From the NCBI GenBank assembly GCA_009193035.1, contig SWDT01000098.1, positions 186,001-250,000 of the forward strand: 64,000 nucleotides of DNA. The letters are read 5' to 3'. The DNA is from Halicephalobus mephisto. Lineage: Eukaryota; Nematoda; Chromadorea; Rhabditida; Panagrolaimidae. A model generated the notes under the pieces. The model did no database searches. It was not told the origin of the DNA and saw only the letters and a program-made list of their open reading frames with translations. A program made the translations under genes and the position numbers. Positions 36,405 to 46,789 of the stretch are shown here, in pieces (the stretch's first letter is position 1; every line of letters starts with the position of its first letter).

Positions 36405-38381
36405 ATGGTTGTTTCAGCACGAAATTCAAAAATATTGCCATATTTCATTTTAGGGTTGATTTTGTCCATGTATTATCTGGTAGATCGAAAATGGAACTAC
36501 GATGCAAAATATTATGAAGAAGTAGTAAGCAACAGGTCAGAAGAGTTAAAGGAGCAATGTTTACTGGCAGAAGCTGATCCATGGGATCCAGAAATCTTGC
36601 CCTATCTAAAAAGCCCAGAAATCAAATGCATTCCAAAATACAAGGAAGTAATATATTTGGAAAACAAGACGCTGTATTTCACTGACAGTTATATCGAAAA
36701 AACCAATTGTTTCTACAGATGTCTATATGCTGTTTCTCCCATATTAGATCGTGTCGATGAATGGAGAATTATGGCCAATTGTTCAGAGGTCAAGTGCGAT
36801 ATCATCGAAACCAAATGTCTTAAAATTTCAAAGAACTTATTCTTTTATTGGTTATTTGGGGAGGATCTGTATTACTGGAACGTGTTCTTGCAAGTTGTCG
36901 AGAAAAAGGAAGATCAAAAAGAGACAAGTGTGGTCAAAAATGAAGTAAGTTCTATGGAAATGAACGACATCAATGAAAGCTACTCCACTGAAGAGGAATC
37001 TTCCTATGAAGGTTTCTCAAAATCCGAACACCTTTCGGTTCATCTAATTGTTCTTGATTCTGTCTCCCATCCTCAGTTCATTCGTTCCCTCCCAAAAACT
37101 ATCGAAATTCTGAAATCCCTCTACAGTTCCTTCTTTTTTCCTTTCCATAACAAAATCGGCAAGGACAGCCGTCAGAACGCCAACGCCTTTCTTCTCGGGA
37201 AACGGTGGACAAAACCTTTGATAAACACCTCGTTCTTCGAATTTGATGACAATGACAACATAATTAAAGACATCAGTAAGATCTACATCGGAAATACGTT
37301 TAAGAAAAATGGTTACAAAACCCTTCATTGTGAAGACTACTCCCCACCCACTTATGACACCCAATTTCCCTCAATCCCCGGAGATCATGTCTGTAATCCC
37401 ATTTCTAGACTCTTCCAAAAGAATCTGCTTGTCAATGATTCCATCTACAAAAGCAATTGCAAGGAATCCTTCAGGTACCAGTTTGATTTTTGGAAGGAGT
37501 TCCTCAAAGCTTATCCAAATCAACCCAAGTTTTCCCTAAGTTGGAACACTCGTCTCAATCACGACGACATCAATCAGTTAAATAGAATGGACGATTACTT
37601 TTCAAATTTATTAAGAGATCTCCACCCTTATTTGAGAAATTCTTATCTTATAATCATGGGAGACCACGGGTCAAGGTATAACAGCTTTAGAATGACTAAT
37701 TCCGGTCATAGAGAAGATAACAACCCAGCTTTTGTTTTTAGTGTTCCGGAAAATTCCCATCCTGTAGTAATTCAGAATCTGAAGGAAAATACAAAAAAAC
37801 TAATTACTCCCTTTGATATCCACGCTACGTTGAATCATGTGCTCAATAACGGTTTTTCCACGAAGAGGGGAAGAAGTCTTCTGTTCCCAATTCCAGTCAG
37901 GACTACTGAAGATCTTAAAATTCCTCCATATTTCCACATCTGTGAGACCCCGATCGTGAAATCTCCCGATTACCTCTTGACCAAGCAATTAGCAAACTTT
38001 TTAGTCTCCTGGATGAACGAAAAATTAACTCCATTTTCTGATGTCTGTGATTTTCTTTACCTCAATCCATCAAAGCCTCCGGTTGCCGAACAAGTTTTTC
38101 TCCAAAAAACAACAGAGACCCTCAGGGCATTCAAGTTAACGTTCTCCACTTCCCCAGGGACAGGGATCTTCTGGACGTACCTTGAAGTGGACGACAGATC
38201 TGGAGAAAGAATAATCACGAATATGGCCGGAACTATCTTCAGAGTAAATGCCTACTTCCTAGAGACCTTCTGTGGAGGCGGCAGTAAATCAGTGCAAATG
38301 TTCTGTCATTGCAAAAAGAATATTTTCCAAAAGATTATGTTTAGTTTTATCAATCCTGAGTGGTATGCGAATTACTTTTAA
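36405..38381 (+). CDS. DUF229 family protein (alkaline-phosphatase/sulfatase-like fold), intronless
   Basis: A single 658-codon frame, with no intron. ATG 36405 follows a TTTCCAG (36386-36392) that could accept a trans-spliced leader; the frame is open 14 codons further up without an ATG. A signal-anchor helix lies at residues 10-26 (ILPYFILGLILSMYYLV). A Cys-rich N-terminal part follows, then an acidic linker near 200-220. The DUF229 core contains HLIVLDSVSHPQFIRSLPKT (about 225-245), HCEDYSPPTYDTQFPSIPGD, WNTRLNHDDINQLNRMDDYF and LIIMGDHGSR (about 425). GDHG and LDS match metal-binding positions of the alkaline-phosphatase superfamily; the substrate is unknown. It is probably lumenal or extracellular. 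Confidence 0.92.
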   Translation: MVVSARNSKILPYFILGLILSMYYLVDRKWNYDAKYYEEVVSNRSEELKEQCLLAEADPWDPEILPYLKSPEIKCIPKYKEVIYLENKTLYFTDSYIEKTNCFYRCLYAVSPILDRVDEWRIMANCSEVKCDIIETKCLKISKNLFFYWLFGEDLYYWNVFLQVVEKKEDQKETSVVKNEVSSMEMNDINESYSTEEESSYEGFSKSEHLSVHLIVLDSVSHPQFIRSLPKTIEILKSLYSSFFFPFHNKIGKDSRQNANAFLLGKRWTKPLINTSFFEFDDNDNIIKDISKIYIGNTFKKNGYKTLHCEDYSPPTYDTQFPSIPGDHVCNPISRLFQKNLLVNDSIYKSNCKESFRYQFDFWKEFLKAYPNQPKFSLSWNTRLNHDDINQLNRMDDYFSNLLRDLHPYLRNSYLIIMGDHGSRYNSFRMTNSGHREDNNPAFVFSVPENSHPVVIQNLKENTKKLITPFDIHATLNHVLNNGFSTKRGRSLLFPIPVRTTEDLKIPPYFHICETPIVKSPDYLLTKQLANFLVSWMNEKLTPFSDVCDFLYLNPSKPPVAEQVFLQKTTETLRAFKLTFSTSPGTGIFWTYLEVDDRSGERIITNMAGTIFRVNAYFLETFCGGGSKSVQMFCHCKKNIFQKIMFSFINPEWYANYF

Positions 38382-38814
38382 ATAGTTACCGTACTTGATT
38401 TTGAATCAAATAAGAAACTAATTTTATTTAAACTTCCAAAAATCAACGATTTTCAAAGGCAATCATTGGTTGATCAGTATGATAGATTTAGTATTATCGA
38501 ATCTGAATGAATGTATTGGTTTTCTGATTTTATCGAAATGACATCATTTTCCCGCAGTGCTCAGATGAAAGTTAGTTTTTATATTCACCAAATTAAACAC
38601 TTTCTGACATTAAATCTCTGTAATCACAACAATGATCTACATTTAATAAATTATTAGAAATTTATATTTTGACAAATAGGACTTGTTCTAAGTAGATAAA
38701 TTCAAAAATGTTTAAGGAACAAACACCATTTGGCCAATTGCAAAATTCCGCACATATGACATTGAACATGACGAAGCATCTTTAAAAAAATATTTTTTGT
38801 AGATTCGAATGAAA
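38382..38814. other. 3' flank of the DUF229 gene
   Basis: AT-rich, nothing recognised. Confidence 0.4.
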
Positions 38815-38989
38815 TACAGTGGAACCTCGATATAAGTAACCCTAAAGGACAACAGAAAAGTTGTTTTTACAGAGGAATTGCCTTTATCGAGGGGTTTACT
38901 AGGGAAAAATCACAGTAAGGGTCGGAACCGAGCTGTCTTTAAAGAGGATTTGCTCTTATCGAGGGCGTTTATATCGAGGTTTCACTGTA
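38815..38989. mobile_element. pogo/Tigger-type MITE with TA target duplication
   Basis: The 171-bp element 38817-38987 begins CAGTGGAACCTCGATATAA and ends TTATATCGAGGTTTCACTG, 18 of 19 bases complementary. It is flanked by TA at 38815-38816 and 38988-38989. CAGT(G)-AACCTCGATATAA is the typical terminal sequence of pogo-like (Tc1/mariner superfamily) elements. No transposase is encoded, so it depends on one elsewhere. The interior repeats TTATCGAGG twice. Confidence 0.9.
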
Positions 38990-39616
38990 TGAGTTTGTAC
39001 ATTCATGAAGTGACATAAACTATTTAAAGGATCTAGTAGAAAACCTGTGATCGGAGGATAAAGTGATACTTATGCGCTACAAAAATGCTGATTTTTTAAA
39101 CTATAATGAAGATTAAGGTTTGCTGAATGAAAAACCTCTTGATCCTAGTAAAAGTAGCACTTGATTTACTCTTGGAACATGATATTGAATATTAGTATTT
39201 CAGGGACGTTGACCCTGTTAACAATTGAGTCCCATGTAAGTGATTTTTGAGTTACATTGGAAATAAGATGAGAAGTTTTGATTTTTAAAAAACTTTCCAT
39301 TAGAGAACAAGAAATTGAAATTTTCTATAATTAAGAATTTTTTGACGTTTGGTCAGTGTTTAATGATATCAATGATTCATAAAGTACTTTTTTCGCGTAA
39401 AAATATAGGTGAATTTAACAAATTTCTAATGCCCAGAAAGCGGTCACAGTTAAATTTTTCAAATTATTTTTTCTATACAATATAAATCAAATTAATGTTA
39501 TATATCAACTTCTGTCTTAATACGGCAAAATATTTCACAAAATATTTCATTTTCAACAAGTTTCATTATTTTCGCTTACGAAATAATTCACCAAGTATTT
39601 GTTCATTTTAACAAAT
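38990..39616. other. Intergenic, nothing recognised
   Basis: AT-rich, no supported feature. Confidence 0.4.
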
Positions 39617-39904
39617 CTATATTTTTAAAGATCCTCTGGATTTAAATCGACTCTTGGGAAAGACTTGAATTTCTTTCCCGCAATCCGAGAATTTAATCTT
39701 CCTAACATCTTTCATCTTCTCCCCGGTAGATTGATTCGTACCAGCTGTAGTTCCTTTTCTGTCGGAGATCAAGTGCAACTGAAAATCTCCGTCGAAATGA
39801 ATTACATGAAGAAGATCAAAACACAATTCGGTAAAATTCTCATTTTTTCGAACAGTGTTCAACCGTCTGCATTGGTGGAATTAAAAGTTCGATCCTTTCA
39901 ATAA
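39617..39904. other. Exon-like region, strand unresolved
   Basis: On the + strand 39665-39904 is open for 79 codons without an ATG start (SFSVGDQVQLKISVEMNYMK). A GTAAAA donor near 39832 and a TCGAACAG acceptor at about 39856 could shorten it. On the minus strand 39617-39778 follows a TTTTCAG acceptor and is open for 54 codons (LHLISDRKGTTAGTNQSTGE). Neither has a partner exon that I can prove. Confidence 0.25.
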
Positions 39905-40319
39905 ATAGTAAACTAGAAATTTATTGAATTTTACAAAATTAATTCATGAATTAATCAGGGCATCCTGTTGAAAGTTCTACCATTAAAACTCGCCCTATTA
40001 ATTCTTTTTATTGCTCTAGAATACGCAAAATCACCGATGTCACGTCTTTCACCGCCTTGAGCAATTTTTTAAAATGAAATATAAAAACTTTGATCTTGTC
40101 CAGAGTAAAAGTAATATGATTACCATGATTTGTAGATGTTTTTTTCATTTTATTCAAAAATTACTTGGAAAATATTTAATTTTGATGTCATATTTGTAAC
40201 TTTGAAGATTCATGTCGACGACTAGGGAAATATTAGTAAATACTTATGAATTGTGACAATTGTGACTCAGATAAAACTAAAAAAAATGTTTAAATCCATC
40301 ATAATAGCGTTGTAAGCAA

Positions 40320-40508
40320 TTGCTCACAAAGTTTCCTCAGGGCGTTTTAGATGATTATCTTCAGAAAACACATCTAGAATTATCTCGGTTTTTTAAAAAA
40401 CTGGTTGTCGAGGTTTCCGACCTTACAAACTTCAAATATGATGTCAGAATTACTCTAAGCATCCTGAATCCTTTGATATCACGGACAGCTTCTGCAAATC
40501 TCGCTTAA
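40320..40508 (+). CDS. Possible last exon of an unidentified gene
   Basis: A TTTCCTCAG acceptor (about 40331-40339) precedes 56 open codons ending at TAA 40508 (GVLDDYLQKTHLELSRFFKK, then LVVEVSDLTNFKYDVRITLS). The opposite strand is closed and the composition is more protein-like than the flanks. It may connect to the frame at 39665-39832, but intervening exons are not seen. Family not recognised. Confidence 0.3.
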   Translation: MLTKFPQGVLDDYLQKTHLELSRFFKKLVVEVSDLTNFKYDVRITLSILNPLISRTASANLA

Positions 40509-41614
40509 TCCCAAACTCTTCCAAAGCTCGAAAAACCGCTATTTTCCTTCATCGGGATTATAGCTGAGTGTATCATGTATAAAACTTTGCTAAAATTTCT
40601 GAATTTGAAAATTTATAAAATCAGTGTAATAGAAAAAAGTTTAAAAACAAAAAGTCAAACAAGTTGGCATCAGAACCGTACTTTTTCCGCATCATGCAAA
40701 AAAATATTAAAAAGGACGTCTTGGAGCAGTGTGTTGTTTAATTATATCCTACCAGGTCCAAGACGATTTTGAACGTATATAATTTTTATCGTAGTATCTC
40801 AAATTTGGATGATTAAATCAGAAATTATAAAAACCGCGTTCCAAAAGACAAAGGTGATTATAATCGATAGAAATTTCCTGAGACTATCAACAGTCTTTCA
40901 AGATCGGTCGCGTTTCGTCGTTCCGATCAGTGAAATAAACTTCATGACGTGATTTTCGACTTTTCTGATTAGGACTCTCGAAAAATGGTTATTCTCACTT
41001 ATAGTCGAATAATTAATAACATTGTTAAAACAAACCAGAATAGACAGAGAGCACCTGAAGCGATAGCCTGAACATCAGGGAGCATGGAATACTGTAGGGC
41101 ATGGGTGAGATTCTCAGTTGTCCTGTGTGGGAGTTTTATAATATCTCTGTCTTATTGTGCTAGTGCAGATTATTAAAAACTTCTGTTTTCTATTTTAACA
41201 AAAATTTTAATTTTTTATCATATTTTAATGAAATCTAAAATCTTGAAATTAATTTTCCTATTTTTTGCAAAATTATTTCCCCCCATTTTTGCTGACCAAA
41301 TCAAATGACGGTGATACACGAAAAGATATCCAAAATTGTAATTCTACGAATTAACCTTCCAGAAAATGGTTTTTTTCATCTAAATAAAAGTGATGTCATT
41401 TTTAGGTCAACATTTTCTTTTCCGCTGTCTTCCTGAAATTCGTTTTTTAAACAACAAATTTTATATCAGATAAATAAACATGAAGTTTTACTTTATATTT
41501 TTGCTATCTGGAAAAGTAAGAATAAAGTAGTCGCTGAATCCGGAGATGCATAATTAAGTGCAGAATATACCTAAGAAATTTATAATAAATAAAGTTGTAA
41601 AAATTGAATTAATA
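40509..41614. other. Intergenic, nothing recognised
   Basis: AT-rich. The + frame at 40575-40772 has no splice support. Confidence 0.4.
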
Positions 41615-41778
41615 CGCAAAAATGTAACTTTTGACTTCTTAGCAATTGCGAAATATGGCAAAAATGTAACACAATCGTTATATTTTTATGAATATTTGGC
41701 ATTTGTGGTGGAAATTAAAACTTAACAGTGACGATTTCTATTTTCTTTATTAGACCAAAAATTGCACTTTTTTGTGTA
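41615..41778. mobile_element. MITE, older copy (same family as 56027-56188)
   Basis: About 90% identical to the element at 56027-56188 in the same orientation (shared core GCGAAATATGGCAAAAATGT and ATTTGGCATTTGTGGTGGAA). Its terminal inverted repeats are more worn (CGCAAAAATGTAACTTTTGA against the inverse of CCAAAAATTGCACTTTTTTG). Confidence 0.75.
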
Positions 41779-42115
41779 CAAATTTTGACGTTAAGTTTTA
41801 GTCTCTTGATGATCATGACTATAGGGGATTTGAGCCTTATAGTCTAGACTCGAGACATAAGTTATTTGGAATTTTTTCAAAATAATTTTTTTTACTTTTT
41901 AGATTTACATTCTTAAATAAATATTCTGTGAGATAAAGTTTAAGATGTATTTTGTACCCAAGAAAATTCGAATTATTGTACAATTTCCTTTTAATGAATA
42001 AAAGATGGTAATTCAAAAATTAGAACAATGATTATTTTTCAATCAATACAATTTTCCTAAATTGATTTTTATTTAAAAGTATCATTATTAATAGTAAAGT
42101 AGAAATTATTAGCAA
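41779..42115. other. Intergenic, nothing recognised
   Basis: AT-rich 3' flank of the minus-strand gene that follows. Confidence 0.4.
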
Positions 42116-42952
42116 TTATTGATACATTACTTTCAGTGGATTGCGACCGATAACATCAAATCTCCTGAAATCCTCTTCGTCCTCTCTCAGAGAATCCTTA
42201 ACAGTGCAACTGACTTCAGTAACTTCTCTTTTGAATCCCTTTTCATCTTCTTCATCCCAAATCTTCCAAGCTTCGTCTTCACAAGCCAGCTCCACTTTCA
42301 CTTTTTTCGATATCTCCCTCGATGGCCCGGCAAAGTTTTCTTGGAACTGTAACTCGTCATTATTATTCGATTATTTAAAAGAGCAGTTAATATGTTGATC
42401 CTTGATCTTGACGTGAATTACCTACTAATTTCCTCCAGTGCTGTTTTTGATAATTTCTAGACCAGTTTTTTCTACTTTTTATCCAGTAGAGACAAAGATG
42501 TACTAAAATTGGCAGATGTAAAAATATCCGAAAACAGATTCAGAAAGTATAAAACACATTAAAAAAGTGCGTTCATTATTGACATCAAAGTTGAATTACT
42601 AGATTTCTTCTCTTGATAAAGACAAAAAATCCCTACCTCCATCTTTATGTACTTTCCAATCATATTCGAAGCATCACATGTAACTGTCATGTAAATGCAG
42701 TTTTCTTCTCCCTCTTTGAAGACAATCATCGGGGTTAAGGATTCTAGATTATTTCCAGGAATAACATCTAATCTGTCTGTTCTGCAATATGTACAAGCTA
42801 TAATGTGTTATCGTTATTTGAATCCAAATTTCAGGCCACTCACGTAATGGAATAACTTTTGATCTCTCATACATGGATCTCCAACAACCTTCAACAATGT
42901 CACTTATTATTATTATATTAACAATAAAGGCTTGTATGGCAGAAAGCTTCAT
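42116..42952 (-). CDS. Secreted single-domain Cys-repeat protein with acidic tail (DUF281/C6-like)
   Basis: Exons 42844-42952, 42637-42797 and 42116-42346 give 166 residues. A hydrophobic leader (AIQAFIVNIIIISDIVEGC) precedes one domain: C-x-x-C (PCTYC), IPGNNLESLTP, MTVTCDASN, the KMEFQENFAGPS core, ELACEDEAWKIW and REVTEVSC. The phase-0 intron sits exactly between KME and FQE, as in the paralogues. Instead of a second domain the protein ends in a charged tail (KDSLREDEEDFRRFDVIGRN), so it is a half-length member. The second-exon acceptor is the less usual ATTATAG, chosen because it keeps the C-x-x-C and the frame. Confidence 0.8.
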
Positions 42953-42978
42953 CTCAGTTGACGATGAAGTTTCCAACC

Positions 42979-42985
42979 TTTTATA
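42979..42985 (-). promoter_or_regulatory. TATA box of the single-domain Cys-repeat gene
   Basis: ACTATAAAAGG on the minus strand, 27-33 bp upstream of the ATG at 42952. Confidence 0.65.
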
Positions 42986-43157
42986 GTCCTTAGTTTAAGA
43001 TAAAATCATCTCTAGAAATATCTTTTAAAAACCAAATGAATTAGAATTATGTCACTTGAGTTTAATATCAAGGTGGGTTTGGAGAGAATCAAATTAGAAG
43101 GAATATCTTGAGTTGATAGGTACCTGAAGGAATGTTCTCAGCTCCAGACTTTCTCGA

Positions 43158-43346
43158 TTAAAAACGGACTTCCCAGAAACTCAGTATTTTGTTCGAGTTT
43201 GCGATGATCTGATGTTCTATGGGCGTCAGTTTCTTTTTTGCAACCACGTATCTACAGTGCTTACTCAGTTGCAATTTCAACTTCTCATCCTCAATCTTTT
43301 TCAAACCTATTTTTCGAATCTTATGTGAGATGTTCTCACAGTGCAT
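43158..43346 (-). CDS. Small basic protein, divergent to the PGAP2-like gene
   Basis: A 62-codon frame from ATG 43346 to TAA 43158, rich in Lys and heptad-like (KIRKIGLKKIEDEKLKLQLS, then KHCRYVVAKKKLTPIEHQII). The frame is open back to a TTCTATTCAG at about 43400, which could be a trans-splice or cis-splice acceptor. Any further upstream exon would overlap the PGAP2-like gene on the other strand. Family not recognised. Confidence 0.45.
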   Translation of the reverse strand: MHCENISHKIRKIGLKKIEDEKLKLQLSKHCRYVVAKKKLTPIEHQIIANSNKILSFWEVRF

Positions 43347-43417
43347 CTGTCTGTCACTTTCCTTGTTCAACAAATCCGATATAAAGGATTTTTCTGAATA
43401 GAAAATGTGATCTAACC

Positions 43418-44815
43418 ATGAGGAAATGGAATCCAGACAACTGCGAAGAGTCCATAGTTACCACGAAAATCAGTGCCATGACGATTAATATCGTATTTTT
43501 TACTTTCAATTCTATTTTCATTTTCATGGGAATGTTGACTTTGGTGAGGGAGACCGACATCGTGGAAATTGAAGGCAACAGTACTGAGCAATGGGTATGG
43601 AATGGATTTACGAGTGGACCTTGTCAGGTAAGCGGAATCTGCACTGTCTAATGCCGTCTGACTTCCATTCCTCATTTAGTTAGTACCTCCTTCTACCGAC
43701 TTTTTTTCCTTCATACGACGATTGAACATCGAGCCCTACGTCAAGATAGGATTCAGAATTGCCTTCATGTTCTCAGGGATGACCAGGATCTTCATCTCGC
43801 ATTGGAGGTCACACTTGCTCAGATATGATGCTATTAAGAAAAACAAGAAAGTTTTCTTTATTCCTTGGATCTACAAATCCCTCCCTCTCGTCTTGGCTGT
43901 CCAAGTGTTACTGGGGGCCATGATGATGACATCGAATGCTCATCTGGACCAAGAACAATTACCAAATTTCTTTGAAACTGTGACTACAGCGTTCTTTTGC
44001 ATCACGGCACTCTACATGTGTTTAGTCATCATTTGTGACTGGACTGGGTCCTCAAGGTTCTTGGTAAGTAGTTGTACAAAGTATCCTAAGAAAAGTAGTC
44101 TTTGAAACTAGCGATTTAACGAATACTGACTGATTTTCGGTAATTCTTTTGGTATGTTCCAATATTCTTGTCACTTTGTTTACCATAGAAACATACTGTA
44201 CAATCAGACGGATGATGTTGGAAAATAAGGAAACACATCTATTTTAGTAATGAATTAAGCAATCTTTGGACCAAAACACCAAGTCCTCAAAACCAGTTTT
44301 ATAGGACAGAAAAAAATTCCTAAATGTTACAGTTTTCGATGAAAATACTCGTAATTTTGTGGTTCATGATACGATATAAAACAAAAACTTTAATCAAAGC
44401 TAATAAAAAAACCACAGAAATTTATTAAGAATTCACTCAATTAGATTTGAAAAAAGGGTTTTGTGAAATATTACGTACTTTATTGATCTTACAATTAGCG
44501 CCTTTTAGATCTACTTCATCACTCGTCGGTATATCATCCGGGCAATAACTTACGTCCTCTTCATTTCAACATTCCTCCCTATGCTCTCAGACTACAATGC
44601 CTACCTTCAAAGAATCGTCTGTCATACAAAGGGTAGGTCGAAATACAGAATATATATACTTAATTATATATATATATTTTCACCTTGCAGCTACTTCCGT
44701 CTTCATGGCTCTGGCAGAGTACACAGCGGTCTTCTCTCTGATCATCTTCCACGTGACTGAACACTTTGATCTGCCTGGAGTCCAGCTGTATATTATTGAA
44801 AAAAAGTCCCTCTAA
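43418..44815 (+). CDS. PGAP2/FRAG1 (Frag1/DRAM/Sfk1) family membrane protein
   Basis: Exons 43418-43627, 43680-44063, 44509-44632 and 44691-44815 (introns 52, 445 and 58 bp) give 280 residues. Five to six membrane segments are visible: INIVFFTFNSIFIFMGMLTL, KIGFRIAFMFSGMTRIFI, SLPLVLAVQVLLGAMMM, TTAFFCITALYMCLVIIC, AITYVLFISTFLPML and SVFMALAEYTAVFSLIIFHV. The last one, with AxxEYTxVxxxxxFHxTxxxDL, is the hallmark end of PGAP2, which remodels the lipid of GPI-anchored proteins in the Golgi and ER. The extracytoplasmic loop after helix 1 has one potential N-glycosylation site (GNST). Family membership is fairly clear; true PGAP2 orthology is not proven. Confidence 0.8.
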
Positions 44816-45170
44816 GTGAATTGATAATCATAATTAAGATCATTAATAAATCCAAAAACGGACTGTTGTTTGTATTTAGGCTGTTTGAAGTTCATTTCCA
44901 GAAGGAATTAAGGGAATACATTGAATACATAAAGGCAGAAATTAGGTGGAAGAATTTCGTTTAAACCTGCACGTCAACTACTTTGAATTTTTCCGTTGAA
45001 TTCTCGAGAGTTCGCAATTTATGGTTCATATCTCTTGTCTGATTAGAAAATACGAGAGCAAGATTTGATGTCAATAAAAATGATTAAAGAACTTAGTCAA
45101 TACTTCAACGAATAAAAACGCTTTAAATTCTTGAGTGGAAAAATTAAATGCTCTTATTTCTTGGATAAAC
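44816..45170. other. Intergenic, nothing recognised
   Basis: AT-rich 3' flank of the PGAP2-like gene. Confidence 0.4.
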
Positions 45171-45488
45171 ATGGTAAACAATAAATATCCTTCCTCATGC
45201 AATCAATCAGGAAGAGATCTTTTGCTTTGGAAATCTCAGGTCAGATACGTCATTTTAAGTCTTCCGAGAAGAGAAAAGGAAATGATCGAACAATTTAAAA
45301 GAAACTTCCATCGAATCGATGAAATTTGGAAATTTGTTATTCTCAAGCATGTACTAAAGAGAATTCTGAATCCTGTTCCTTCTAAATTCCACAAAATTAA
45401 AAGGAACACGACACCCTATTATGGGTCGTCCCCTCCACCTTTTCTTAAAAATTCCTTTATTATGTTCTACTTTCATTCAGCGGTCTAA
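45171..45488 (+). CDS. Hypothetical single-exon basic protein
   Basis: ATG 45171 opens a 105-codon frame with protein-like composition (DLLLWKSQVRYVILSLPRRE, then QFKRNFHRIDEIWKFVILKH), ending at TAA 45488. It is open 12 codons further upstream without an ATG. No signal peptide or known motif is seen; no intron is needed. Could be real or a fragment of a decayed gene. Confidence 0.4.
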   Translation: MVNNKYPSSCNQSGRDLLLWKSQVRYVILSLPRREKEMIEQFKRNFHRIDEIWKFVILKHVLKRILNPVPSKFHKIKRNTTPYYGSSPPPFLKNSFIMFYFHSAV

Positions 45489-45739
45489 GAAATCCATTTC
45501 CTTCATTATTTGTCTCAAACTCTTCAATTCAGTAATCAATTCTTAATTGTCGGAGTTGATCAGTGAATAATTGCTGGACTACAGTACTAAATTCAACGAA
45601 CTAAATTCACGTTTCATTTTATTTCCGAACGTGAATCTCTTTGAAACATAATGTCAGAAAGAGAATACAGCCTTCGGGGGATCCGTAATCCGCCTTCCTA
45701 GTTAGCTCAAGAAAAGTCCCGTTAGTTTGCTCCGTAAAA

Positions 45740-46474
45740 ATGAAGTGCGAGATTTGCTCCCAGAATGCCGGGTGTTGCCGATATGGGGCAAAAGTGTGCA
45801 ACAGCTGTGGCAGTTTCTTCAGAAGACAGATATTGAATCCAAAGCCCTTGTATTGTAAATATTTAAATAACTGTGAAAGTAAGTGAGGTTTTTTTAAGTT
45901 CATTTGTGTTTTAGAGGGAAATAGAAATATTGTTGACATTTAAACCGGAAATCAGAACCTATTATAGTGAAGGTTTTTAGAGCATAATATTCTCAAGTGC
46001 AAATCATGTCGTCTAAAGCGCTGTTTCCAAGTGGGGATGAGACCGGAGAGAGTCAACTTCTTCTCCCCCAAGTCTTCTGAGAATTTCGACTCCATTCCAG
46101 TCGAGTATGTTATCTATGCGCAGGTGTTGGAGTCGCTGTTAGACGTCTGTAGAGAGGACTATGAGGGCACTGTGAAGTACTTGAATGAGGGAGACCCCAA
46201 GGTCCAGGACGTTGCTGCTCTGAGATTCAATCAGAACCACCAGCTGAAGGATCTTTCCAAGACAACCAAGACATGGTCCGAGATCCTCTTCAAACACAAT
46301 ATTCTCCAAGACGAACTTCCATTACTCTTCCAATTGCTGGTCTCTCAATTTGCTCTTATATTCTATAAGTTAGATAACACATCAATTAAATTTAACTTCA
46401 GTAATACTAAGATGCTTACTTCTAGATTGAAACAATTAGAGAACATGTGCCAAAGGTTAATAAATGAAATATAG
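45740..46474 (+). CDS. Truncated supplementary nuclear hormone receptor
   Basis: Exons 45740-45878 and 45981-46474 (102-bp intron, GTAAGT to TTTTTAG) give 210 residues. The C4 DNA-binding domain is complete: CEICSQNAGCCRYG, CNSCGSFFRRQ, then CKYLNNCEK and LKCKSCRLKRCFQVGM. The region after it, about 145 residues, has amphipathic helices (VIYAQVLESLLDVCREDYEG, FKHNILQDELPLLFQLLVSQ) but is too short for a full ligand-binding domain and lacks an obvious AF-2 helix. It is presumably a nuclear DNA-binding regulator of the expanded nematode class. A second TTTTAG in the intron (about 45914) would give a stop and is rejected. Its inverted frameshifted paralogue is at 29762-30432. Confidence 0.85.
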
Positions 46475-46789
46475 ATGAAGCAGTGGATTCTGCGTTCTTT
46501 CCGTATGCATTGATTAACTTGTTTAACTATATAACATGATAACTGATTTCTGTGACTATGTTCTTAGCTTCTACAACTATGCTATCCACGTGTTGTTCAC
46601 ACAAATTAAGATCCTACTAATTTCCTCTGTTGATATTCATAGAATAATCATTTCATTGTTGAGTAATATGGAAACCAAACTAGCTCTAGGAGGGAAGAGA
46701 TAAACAAGTGTGACGAATCGGCAGCTTTAGCATCCGTTTCAAAGTCCCATCAAGTGGAGCCTACACTCCTCGAACTTGTAATTGGAGTA
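46475..46789. other. Intergenic, nothing recognised
   Basis: No supported feature. Confidence 0.35.

Noticed and set aside
37044..37364. Minus-strand 106-codon frame inside the DUF229 gene
   Set aside because: Shadow of the strongly supported sense gene.
45619..45939. Minus-strand 106-codon frame
   Set aside because: Antisense shadow of the nuclear-receptor zinc-finger exon.
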